From: JADKIH01 sp031427625
GTDB lineage: Bacteria; Bacteroidota; Bacteroidia; AKYH767-A; 2013-40CM-41-45
Direction of reading: 5' to 3'
Assembly: GCA_031427625.1 (NCBI GenBank)
Contig: JANPNV010000095.1
Span: forward strand, 3,328-67,327
DNA: 64,000 nucleotides
A model generated the notes under the pieces. That model searched no databases and was not told where the DNA came from. It saw only the letters and a program-made list of their open reading frames with translations. The position numbers were made by a program, and so were the translations under genes. Of this stretch, positions 8,775 to 18,000 are shown one piece after another (the first letter of the stretch is position 1; the number at the start of each line of letters is the position of its first letter).

Positions 8775-9649
8775 ATATAAATAAGCTAAGAGGTACAGGC
8801 GTTGCCTTAGTAACTCCATTTCATAAGGATGGAAGCATCGACTTCAAAGGTTTTAAAAAGCTTATTGAAAGATGTATCGATGGGAAAATAGAATATCTGG
8901 TTCCACTTGGCACAACTGGTGAATCGGCCACCATTTCTGTCAATGAAAAAAGAGCCATCATTGATTTTGTTGTTGAAATTGCAGATAAGCGATTACCCAT
9001 TGTACTTGGTCTCGGTGGGAATAGCACTCAGGATGTATTGAATTGCATTGAAGATTGTAGGTTCGAGGGTATCGATGCAGTATTATCGGTTTCTCCGTAT
9101 TATAACAGGCCATCTCAAAAAGGAATTTTTCAGCATTATAAAATGATTGGTAATGAATGTCCGGTTCCGGTTTTGCTTTATAATGTTCCATCACGAACCG
9201 GCAGTAATATCGATGCAGATACAACTATTGAACTTGCGAATGAAGTTTCGAACATCATAGGGATAAAAGAAGCATCAGGTAACCTGGAGAAAGTGATGAA
9301 AATTATTTCAAAGAAACCAAAAGATTTTCTTGTTATCAGTGGTGACGACATCCTCTCATTGCCAATAATTGCATGTGGTGGCGACGGTGTAATTTCTGTT
9401 ATATCAAATGCTTTTCCGAAAGATTTTTCTGAAATGGTTCGTTTGGCATTAGCCGGTAATTATGATAAGGCAAGAAAGCTGCATTACAAACTTTTAGAGA
9501 TAACTCATGCAATTTTCGTCGACGGCAACCCATCTGGCATAAAAGGGCTATTAAGTATATTAAACATTTGTTCAGAAAATGTCCGGCTGCCGCTGATGAG
9601 TGTTAATAAATCAGTGATGAATCGATTCGATGCTATTCTTAAAAACTAG
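8771..9649 (+). CDS. dapA: 4-hydroxy-tetrahydrodipicolinate synthase DapA
   Basis: DapA condenses pyruvate with aspartate semialdehyde, the first committed step to diaminopimelate (for peptidoglycan) and lysine. The 292-residue TIM barrel has the GTTGES pyruvate motif (47-52), Tyr137 in LLYNVPSRTG and the Schiff-base Lys166 in IGIKEASGN. The length is usual. It is the last gene of the prmC-ligA-DUF6913-dapA run and converges on the lipoprotein gene ending at 9662. Confidence 0.97.
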   Translation: MNINKLRGTGVALVTPFHKDGSIDFKGFKKLIERCIDGKIEYLVPLGTTGESATISVNEKRAIIDFVVEIADKRLPIVLGLGGNSTQDVLNCIEDCRFEGIDAVLSVSPYYNRPSQKGIFQHYKMIGNECPVPVLLYNVPSRTGSNIDADTTIELANEVSNIIGIKEASGNLEKVMKIISKKPKDFLVISGDDILSLPIIACGGDGVISVISNAFPKDFSEMVRLALAGNYDKARKLHYKLLEITHAIFVDGNPSGIKGLLSILNICSENVRLPLMSVNKSVMNRFDAILKN

Positions 9650-9661
9650 TTATCAGGATTG

Positions 9662-10543
9662 TTATTGAACTATTGGAATCAATCCCCGAATACCCATATC
9701 TACTATTGTATCCTGTGCTGGTTCATAAAGATTATCACCGGCTGTATCTTTCCATTCAAAACTATTGTTGACAGAAAGTGACACTTGTACAACGATGTCA
9801 TGAGTTTCTGTTCCTGTAATTGATAATGGAATTGGAAATTGACCCGTTACCACACATGATCCGGCAGGAACCGGTGACGTGAATGCTAAAGGATTTGGAA
9901 CAGTGGTTCCTGAAGATTGTCCGCTAACGACTGTATCTAATCCTAATGTATCTATTTCAAAAGCCCAGTATCCCTGTAATCTGTTGCCATTAACTGTTAC
10001 GGTGTGATGTGCAGGTTTGTAATCGGTTAAATAGGTGTTATAGCCAATAAAGGAAGCAACTGTTCCTGTCAGGTCGTATGATAAATATTTCACATGAATG
10101 TTATAATTCTGATAGGCAAGTGAAACACGCAGCCATTTATAAGTTCCTGCAGCAACTTGGGAAAGCGGAATTGAAAAGAAAGTCTGACCTTCTGATGCAA
10201 CAGTTGATTGCGAAAAGTCGATCGCAGAAGCTCCACCGGCAGTCGTCTCCGGAGCACGATATAGGATAGATCCATATCCAAGAAGCGTAAGACTATCCTG
10301 AGCAAGTTCGATATAATGCGAGCTCATAAAATTAAAATCAGGAGATTGCGCACCATGGCCGGCGGGCACGGTTTCCGGTTGCCCGAAATTATTCAGTCTA
10401 ACCTGATTTTTATCGAAATGATATTTGAATATAAGCTTGTAAACAGGTGGTGTCACTATGGGAGTATCCGTTTTTTCTTTTTTACAGGCAATAAAGGCCA
10501 TTAGAATCAGCAGAGCAGATGTTTTGAATATTTTATATTGCAT
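9662..10543 (-). CDS. Secreted lipoprotein of unknown function
   Basis: This 293-residue protein has a lipoprotein signal peptide with the lipidated cysteine at 20 (AFIAC followed by KKEK), so it should be anchored in the outer membrane. The mature part is rich in beta-strand and aromatic residues and contains HYIELAQDS, YKWLRVSLAYQNYNI and LQGYWAFEID. I do not recognise a family with confidence. A distant likeness to MbnP-like beta-sandwich lipoproteins is possible. It is divergent from a LytS/LytTR-type two-component system, with a 29-bp tandem repeat in the shared upstream region, so it is a candidate target of that system. Confidence 0.7.
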   Translation of the reverse strand: MQYKIFKTSALLILMAFIACKKEKTDTPIVTPPVYKLIFKYHFDKNQVRLNNFGQPETVPAGHGAQSPDFNFMSSHYIELAQDSLTLLGYGSILYRAPETTAGGASAIDFSQSTVASEGQTFFSIPLSQVAAGTYKWLRVSLAYQNYNIHVKYLSYDLTGTVASFIGYNTYLTDYKPAHHTVTVNGNRLQGYWAFEIDTLGLDTVVSGQSSGTTVPNPLAFTSPVPAGSCVVTGQFPIPLSITGTETHDIVVQVSLSVNNSFEWKDTAGDNLYEPAQDTIVDMGIRGLIPIVQ

Positions 10544-10581
10544 ATTATATTTTTGTTAATGATTAAAGGTAGGCTTAATTT

Positions 10582-10639
10582 TCTAAAGGGTATTTAGAAT
10601 GCTTTAAAAATCTAAAGGGTATTTAGAATGCTTTAAAAA
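10582..10639. repeat. Two tandem 29-bp repeats, each with a TCTAAA-N5-TTTAGA dyad
   Basis: Bases 10582-10610 and 10611-10639 are identical. Each copy contains the inverted repeat TCTAAA, GGGTA spacer, TTTAGA. Flanking bases extend the first dyad to 7-bp arms. The pair lies 39 bp upstream of the lipoprotein start (10543) and 100 bp upstream of the sensor kinase start (10739), where a LytTR-type or other dimeric regulator could bind. Confidence 0.8.
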
Positions 10640-10738
10640 TCAAGTAAATCAAAAGTATTAGTTTAATGTATTTTTAGTATATATTTACTAATTCCACAAC
10701 CTAATCTTATTTATTATCCATTCGAAGAATTACCGATC

Positions 10739-13654
10739 GTGCTTAAAAGGGTATTATTGTTTTTTTGTTATACGTTATCAACTTTCATCTACGCGGATTC
10801 TTTTTGTCAGGAAGTTTCTCCTTCATTCAGGCATTATTTGACAGAAGATGGTTTACCTAGCAGTGAAGTATATTTTGTCATGCAGGATAGTAGAGGTAAT
10901 ATGTGGTTTGGCACCGACAGAGGCATAGCCCGTTTTGATGGTTATTCTTTCCGAACATATACGTATAAGGATGGGCTTATAGACAATACTGTTTTTAAAC
11001 TTCAAGAAGACAATCACGGAAGAATCTGGATGTATACATATACCGGACGACTTTTTTATCTTGAAGGTGAAAGAATATTTCCATATAAATATAACAACAT
11101 ATTATTTTCTGTAACCTTAAGCAGGGTTCCATTGGGTTTTTTTGTAGATAGTTTAGAGAATGTAAATGTTGCAATGCGTGATCTCGGTGAATTCATTATC
11201 GATGCAACAGGCAAGACGAAATGGAATTATAAACATGAGAGAAGTGACAAAATTCAGTATTACATGAATGAGTTACCGTCGGGTTATATTATTACATCTG
11301 CATTTTCTCCATTGGCTGAATATAAAATTTCTAAAATTCTTCATAAGAAATCAGATACTTCAGTTTTTTTTTCAGATACAATCAATGTTGTTTCGGGAAT
11401 CCTTGACAGGTTTGCAGCATTAAGAATTTCTAAGGATAAATTGTTATTTTCATTGGGGAGAACGTTATATGAAACGAAGAATGGAAATATCAGAATTCTG
11501 TTTGTTGCAGATGCAAATATTTTATATCTCTATTTAGATAGAACTGAAAAAATTTGGGTTTGTACTGAAAATGGACTGCGTGTATTTGAAGATATTAATA
11601 ATGATGGAAAAAGTTTTCATTTCCTTGCTAAAAATAGTATTACAGGGATTGTTCAGGATAAAGAAGGCGGGTATTGGATTACTTCGTTAGATAATGGAGT
11701 GTTTTATATGCCTGTTTATGGAGTGAACTGTATTAAGTTTAATTCAGGCCTTATACAAAAAGCGATTAGTATTGAATCAGATAGTAAATCATTCGTTTAT
11801 GCGGGTTGTTGGAATGGTTCATTAGTAAGAATTAAAAATCCGGATATTCAACTTGCATATCATCCGATCCCTTATAAAGGCGATATGCCGCTTACCAATC
11901 TATCATCTTTTTTTCCGGATGATAAAATATATATGAGTCGCACTTTTCCTGGATATTATGAGAATGGGAAATTCAATAATTTAAAATACAAGGCGAAAAT
12001 TGGACTAAAGACGAATTTTTTAAAGCGTCGAAATGGTGATATTTTTGCAGCAGGTACTGGGATGATTGTCGAGCTGAAAGGAGACTCTTTAATAGCTAAG
12101 GCGAATTTATTTCAGCGTATTAATTGTCTTGCAGAATTAGATAATGGCAGATTAATATTCGGAAGCAATAGAGGTGTTTTTATTCTTGAAGAGAAATCAA
12201 ATGAAATTTCAGTGTTAAGAAACGAACTCAACAATATTCGGGTTGATGATATTAAATTGATGAACGATGTCATCTTTTTTGCAACGAAAGGGAAGGGTAT
12301 TATGGTTTTAAATGACGGTCAAATATTTACAATAGATGAAAGCAAAGGATTGTGTAGTGATTTGGTAAATAAAATTTGTATTGAAAATAATAATGTTTGG
12401 TGTGCTACAAACAAGGGTATTAGTAAGATAACTTATAATTCGATTGATAATAAATATATTATTATTAATATCAGAAGTACCGACGGATTATTGAGCGATG
12501 AAATTAATGATATAACTTCTCTGAATGATTCAATATTTATTGCTTCAAATGCAGGTGTTTCTTTTTTTAATTCTCACGCTGATTTTATTAATCATACTGA
12601 TCCGGAAATTTATATTAATTCATTACTTGTAAATAATTCCGAAATAAATGCGGGTAGTGAAATGGAATTTAAACATGATAATAATAATATTCATATTGGA
12701 TTTAATGCTGTTTCGTTCAGAAGTAGAGAAAATATTTTATATAATTATAGACTGATTACAGGAAAGGACACTGTATCATCGGCAACTTTAGATCGTAAGG
12801 TTCAATTTCTTTCGTTGCAGCCGGGTAAATATCATTTTGAAGTAACTGCCCGTAATAGTTCTGGAGTATTTAGCAATGAAGCTGCAGTATTTGATTTTGT
12901 CATTATGCCGGCGTGGTGGCAAGCATGGTGGTTTCGGGTTTTATTAATTTTAAGTGTTTTTGCTACGTTTTTTTATTTTTATAAAAGCAGGATTAGGAAC
13001 ATCAAACGGGCATATGAGATGGAGCGAGGTTATGCTGCTATGCAACTTACCGCTTTGCGTTCCCAAATGAATCCTCATTTCATTTTCAATGTGATGAATT
13101 CAATAAGAAATTTCATGCAAAATAACGACATGAAATCAGCTGAAAAATATTTAATATCCTTTTCACGATTTGTTAGATTTACGCTCGACAATTCAGAAGT
13201 TCAGGAAATTTCACTCGAAGAAGAATTAAAGGCTATAAGGAGTTATACAGAACTTGAAATGCAACGCTTTGATAATGGATTTTTGTTTACAATAAATTGT
13301 GATAGTAATATTGATATGAGTGAAACGATGCTTCCTTCTTTGTTGCTTCAGCCATTTGTAGAAAACGCTATCAAGCATGGAATATCTACTAAATCAGAAG
13401 GAGGGGAGATTAAGATTGATATTCATAAAAAGCATGATTCGATACTCATTACAATTTCAGATAATGGAGTGGGGATTCGTCATCCGAATATCCCATCGGA
13501 AAATGGTCATCATGTATCTCATGGTAATTCATTGACATTTGAAAGGATCGAGGCCTATAATAAGGCCTATAACAGAAAAATTCAGGCGAAAATAATCCAT
13601 TTAAATGATGAAAACAGTAGTATTACGGGTACAAGGGTAGAGGTAGAGATTTAG
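10739..13654 (+). CDS. Two-component sensor with Reg_prop propeller, Y_Y_Y domain and LytS-type kinase
   Basis: This 971-residue protein starts at GTG 10739, followed directly by a signal peptide. The exported part has two-component-regulator propeller repeats (YLTEDGLPSSEVYFVMQDSRG, MWFGTDRGIARFDG, IWMYTYTGRLF, IWVCTENGLRVFED) over about 30-610, then a Y_Y_Y domain ending in QFLSLQPGKYHFEVTARNSSG. A membrane segment at about 735-752 precedes a His_kinase (LytS/YehU) domain with His780 in QMNPHFIFNVMNSI. The ATPase part has FVENAIKHG and ISDNGVGI. Such kinases often sense extracellular polymers or cell-envelope state, but the ligand is unknown. It is co-transcribed with the LytTR regulator 58 bp downstream. 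Confidence 0.92.
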   Translation: MLKRVLLFFCYTLSTFIYADSFCQEVSPSFRHYLTEDGLPSSEVYFVMQDSRGNMWFGTDRGIARFDGYSFRTYTYKDGLIDNTVFKLQEDNHGRIWMYTYTGRLFYLEGERIFPYKYNNILFSVTLSRVPLGFFVDSLENVNVAMRDLGEFIIDATGKTKWNYKHERSDKIQYYMNELPSGYIITSAFSPLAEYKISKILHKKSDTSVFFSDTINVVSGILDRFAALRISKDKLLFSLGRTLYETKNGNIRILFVADANILYLYLDRTEKIWVCTENGLRVFEDINNDGKSFHFLAKNSITGIVQDKEGGYWITSLDNGVFYMPVYGVNCIKFNSGLIQKAISIESDSKSFVYAGCWNGSLVRIKNPDIQLAYHPIPYKGDMPLTNLSSFFPDDKIYMSRTFPGYYENGKFNNLKYKAKIGLKTNFLKRRNGDIFAAGTGMIVELKGDSLIAKANLFQRINCLAELDNGRLIFGSNRGVFILEEKSNEISVLRNELNNIRVDDIKLMNDVIFFATKGKGIMVLNDGQIFTIDESKGLCSDLVNKICIENNNVWCATNKGISKITYNSIDNKYIIINIRSTDGLLSDEINDITSLNDSIFIASNAGVSFFNSHADFINHTDPEIYINSLLVNNSEINAGSEMEFKHDNNNIHIGFNAVSFRSRENILYNYRLITGKDTVSSATLDRKVQFLSLQPGKYHFEVTARNSSGVFSNEAAVFDFVIMPAWWQAWWFRVLLILSVFATFFYFYKSRIRNIKRAYEMERGYAAMQLTALRSQMNPHFIFNVMNSIRNFMQNNDMKSAEKYLISFSRFVRFTLDNSEVQEISLEEELKAIRSYTELEMQRFDNGFLFTINCDSNIDMSETMLPSLLLQPFVENAIKHGISTKSEGGEIKIDIHKKHDSILITISDNGVGIRHPNIPSENGHHVSHGNSLTFERIEAYNKAYNRKIQAKIIHLNDENSSITGTRVEVEI

Positions 13655-13712
13655 GAGTATTATTGGATTTTCTGTAAAAAGGTTTATATTTGAAATTACC
13701 TACAAGTCCATT

Positions 13713-14450
13713 ATGAGTTCCGCCTTCATTATTGATGATGAAAAGAAGAACAGGGAATCGCTCAGAAAATTACTGAATGAATTTTGCCCTGTGATAAATG
13801 TAATTGGTGAAGCAGCTTCAGTAAGTGAAGCTCTTGAGCTATTCAGTAAAAAAAAACCGGACTTAGTATTTCTTGATGTAGAAATGCCAAATGGTACCGG
13901 GTTTGATTTGTTAAGGCAATTGGGACCCATAAATTTCAAAGTGATTTTTGTTACTGCTCACTCGCATTATGCAATTAAGGCAATAAAATATTCTGCTATT
14001 GATTACCTGCTTAAACCAATAGATACAGATGATTTAATCCTTGCAGTTAATCGAGCTTTGGAAATTTCCAAGATAGATTCAAGTATGTTATACAAAGAGT
14101 TGATAAACAATGTGGATGATAAAAGTGTAAAAAGACTTGCAATTCCTATCAGGGATGGCTTTGCATTTATTTCACCTTCGGAAATTATTCGATTGCAGGC
14201 TGATGGAACGTATACGCATATTTATACATCTGCTGAAAAATATACTGCCGCAAAAAATATACTGGAATATGAAAAGATACTCTCAGATAAAAACTTTTTC
14301 CGATCGCATAATTCTCATTTGATAAATCTCCATCATGTAAGAAAATTCAGCCGTCTGGATGGCTATTTTGTTCAGATGAGCGATGGATCAACTGCTGAGA
14401 TATCAAGAAGAAGGAAAGAAGAGTTTATCGAAATCATGAGCAAACATTAA
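13713..14450 (+). CDS. LytTR-family response regulator
   Basis: This 245-residue protein has a receiver domain (about 3-120) with Asp55 in VFLDVEMPNGTG and Lys in YLLKPI, followed by a LytTR DNA-binding domain (about 145-243) with FISPSEIIRLQADGTYT, FFRSHNSHLINLHHV and STAEISRRRKEEF. It is the cognate regulator of the preceding LytS-type sensor. LytTR proteins bind paired direct repeats, so the 29-bp repeats at 10582-10639 are a natural candidate site (inference). Confidence 0.95.
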   Translation: MSSAFIIDDEKKNRESLRKLLNEFCPVINVIGEAASVSEALELFSKKKPDLVFLDVEMPNGTGFDLLRQLGPINFKVIFVTAHSHYAIKAIKYSAIDYLLKPIDTDDLILAVNRALEISKIDSSMLYKELINNVDDKSVKRLAIPIRDGFAFISPSEIIRLQADGTYTHIYTSAEKYTAAKNILEYEKILSDKNFFRSHNSHLINLHHVRKFSRLDGYFVQMSDGSTAEISRRRKEEFIEIMSKH

Positions 14451-14726
14451 TTTTTTCTATTAAGATGTACCGTTTGCCTTTTTAAAGGATATTAATTCTG
14501 AAATTTTATTTATGTATATTATTTTTTTGACAGCAATAAATAAAGGCAATACAGCTTAAAATAGTATTTCATTTAAAATTCAACTTAATTACCCGCCTTT
14601 TACCATTTATTAATTACTTTATACCAACGGTTGCTTTTTTAGCCCTCGGGTTAGGTTCCTTTTTATTTATTGAAAAAACTAAATCATCTTTAAACTGTTG
14701 AATTAGGTGAACCAAGAATCCGATAA
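14451..14726. other. AT-rich intergenic region, no gene recognised
   Basis: There are 276 bases between the LytTR regulator and the OrfA-like ORF. The region is AT-rich, with scattered T runs. I see no terminator-like stem of convincing length, no RNA gene and no complete IS end. Confidence 0.5.
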
Positions 14727-14978
14727 GTGAATTTCGATAAATATTCAGTCAGTAAAAATCAGTCAAGGAAATTCTCCTCTCGCTTCAAGGCTAATGTTGT
14801 TCTTGAGGCAATAAAGGAATCAAATTCTATTTCCGAGCTGGCCGAGAAATTTGATCTGAACAGGAATCAGATAGCCGAATGGAAGAAGAAATTTATATCA
14901 AACGCTCACTTGATATTTGAAAATGAATTAAGCACAGAAAATGCATCTAAAGAAAATGCATCTAAAGAAAATGAATGA
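14727..14978 (+). CDS. Orphan IS3-type OrfA-like helix-turn-helix protein
   Basis: This 83-residue ORF starts at GTG 14727. Residues about 13-62 match the N-terminal HTH of IS3-family OrfA transposase subunits: SRKFSSRFKANVVLEAIKE, SISELAEKFDLNRNQIAEWKKKF, then a short helix ending IFENEL. No OrfB integrase follows and no terminal repeats are seen, so it is a remnant or a domesticated HTH protein. The last residues come from a 15-bp tandem repeat (14937-14951 and 14952-14966) encoding ENASK twice. Whether it is expressed is uncertain. Confidence 0.65.
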   Translation: MNFDKYSVSKNQSRKFSSRFKANVVLEAIKESNSISELAEKFDLNRNQIAEWKKKFISNAHLIFENELSTENASKENASKENE

Positions 14979-15076
14979 TACCCTACATCATATAAATAAT
15001 TACTAAAAGCTATTATCGATCGGAAAGAATTGGTTTTCCGCTATATTATTATTTTAAAACCTGCAAAAACATAATC

Positions 15077-18000
15077 ATGAACACACTCTACGATTCTGAA
15101 AAAACAAAATATGGCAATATTTTAATCGGTAATACTAAAAATATTGCTGAGTTCAGTAAATCTTATGGTTTCCATTTTAACCACACAGCAAAAAATATTT
15201 TTAAACTTTCTATGATATTTTTTGCATTTTTATTTTTAAATGGTTTTAAAGTAAGCGCTCAAACCGCAGGAAATCATTGCAAGCTTAATTGCCGCGATAC
15301 GATAGTTTGTTTCAGTTTACCCGATTCATTGGTAAAACTGCCAAAGCCAACTTATACGAGTGACGGTCTTCAGGGAGGAAGTTCTCCCTGTCTCTATGAT
15401 TCTATTTGGAATACTTCACCCGGAGTATTTCCTGTTGGAACCACCGTTGTTACATGGTATGTTCGATCAATTTTTGGATTCATCGATTCCTGTACTCAAA
15501 ATATTATTCGTAAAGCTCCATCTAATTACAATATAATCTTTTCTACTTTTCCTCCTATCATCGGTGGAGTAATTAACATTTGTAATGGCCAGTCTATTTT
15601 ATTCACTGATAATTCTACTGGAACAACAGGAAGGCTATGGAATTTTGGTAATGGTTTTTACTCCAGCAACGCAATTCATACTGAGCCGGGCTGGCATTAT
15701 CCACCGGGAACTTATTACGATACGTTGACTGTTTTCGACGATTGTGGTAATCCGCATGACACAGCCTGGCAGGTAGTAGTAGATTCTGCTTCTGGTCCTG
15801 ATATTTTTTGCATCTCTGTAGTTTGTCCGGGTGATACCGTAACATATCATACTAATGCAGTTTGTACTTCTTATACATGGAGTGTTGCGGGTGGAACTTT
15901 TCTGACAATTCCTCTTTCAACCAGTGATTCGGCTACAGTTGTCTGGGGTACCGGTTCGCAAGGCACAATCTCTTTAATTGTTTCAGGGTGTACACCACCT
16001 TTAACGTGCCCTTTCGGCACAACAAAGATTATTCATATTGTTCCTGCAGCACTTCCGATTGCCGGAGATACAGTTACCTGTGCTGAATCAGAAACCTGTT
16101 ATCATATTGAATGTATTCCCGGCAATACCCATACGTGGACATTGACTCCAGCTTTTGCGGGAACAATTACCGGACAAGGCACAAGTGATATTTGTATTAA
16201 GTGGGCTTCGGGATTTTTCGGGACAGTTAATCTTCAGGTGAATTATCAAAATGTACTTACAGGTTCAGGTTGTTCCTTGCCTTATGGCTGTACACATGAT
16301 GAAGGTTGCGGTGGCAGTGGTCATTTAACAATTCATATCAAACCTATTTTTGGAATAACAGGACCACAGAGGGTATGCCCGAATGTTACAAGTTTACCAT
16401 TCAATGGAGTGAACTTAACAAACAATACAATCGAGCCTTTAACACAATGGAAATTAGTAACACCAATTCCAACAACAATTTACTTTTCCAGTACAAGTCA
16501 GCTTAATTCATACACATGGTTTAACGGTCCCGGAAAATACCAGCTTACGGCTTACGCTCCTCCTGGAGTGTACTGCAATGATTCAGCAACCGTTTCGGTT
16601 GAAGTTATTGCTATGTTGACTCCTAATAATATTACCGGACTCGATACCGTTTGTAAAAATACACCTTCGTTCTATACTGTAGCTCCGAACATGAATGGAG
16701 TTACCTATAACTGGAATGTATCGGGTGGAACAATCATTGGACCTAATAATGGAAGCAGCGTATCCATCAGTTGGTCTTCTGGCGGTGGGACTGTTTCAGT
16801 AACACAAACACTTACTGCACCTCCGGGATGTACATCGCTTTCATCAGCAGTATTTGTTGTAAAAACATGGCCGAATTTTCCTTTACCTGTTATTACACCA
16901 AGCAGTTCAATCGTATGTTTGAAAAGCAATGTCACTTATACGATACCTCCTGCGCTTATCAGCAATGGAACTTATACATGGTCGGTAGTTCCTGCAACTG
17001 CTGGGAATATTATTACAGCAAATGGAACAAATACGATTACGATAAATTGGGTAAATGCAGCGATTACTCCGATCTGGGTGAAGTTGAAAATAACCAGATG
17101 TTATTCCGATTCTGTCATGTTTCCGATAAACCTTCTTGCATTGCCTCCTGTTCCTAACATTAATTATACACCACCATTTCCATGCGTAAACGATTTGGTG
17201 AGTTTTACTACGACGAGCACCGGGCCTGGTTGGATATGGAACTGGAGTTTTGGTGATTTAGGTGTTTCAAATAGTCAAAATCCATTTCATGCTTATGCCA
17301 CGGGAGGAACCTTCCCTGTTCAGTTATATGTAACGAATGCGAATGGCTGTTCTGATACTGCTAAAACTACTATTAAAGTAAATAGTATTCCTTTAGTACC
17401 AATTATCACAGGTCCGTCGAGTGTTTGCATAAACAGTAATGCTTCTTATACTTTTTCACAGCCATTATTTATGGGTGCAAGCTATACATGGTCGCTTTCT
17501 GCGCCTGCGCTTGGAAGTATTTTAACTTTTTCAAATAATTCAGTAAATGTTCAGTGGACTTCTGCCGGAATTGATACTGTAAAACTTCATTTACAATCTA
17601 CGTGTTTAGATACAACTCTGAAATTTGTTGTTACCATTAATCCGTTGCCAACACCTTCCATATCTGTTCCCTCACCATCATGCCAGGGTTCACCTTTGAC
17701 TTTCACAGGTGCAGGTGGAACATCTTATTCATGGTCATTTACCGGTGGTTCTGCTAACTCAACAACTATTCAATCACCTGTTGTTACTTATTCTCTACCC
17801 GGGACGTATCCTGTAACATTAAGTGTGGTTAATGCCAACGGATGTACTGCAACTACTACCACAAGTATCACAATTAACCCTCTTCCTCTTGCATTAATTT
17901 CAGGGCCGGGTGGTGTTTGTACATATCCGACAACTGTAACTCTCAACGCAGTCGTTGCAGCCGGTTATACATATTTATGGTCACCAACTTCAGGTACTAA

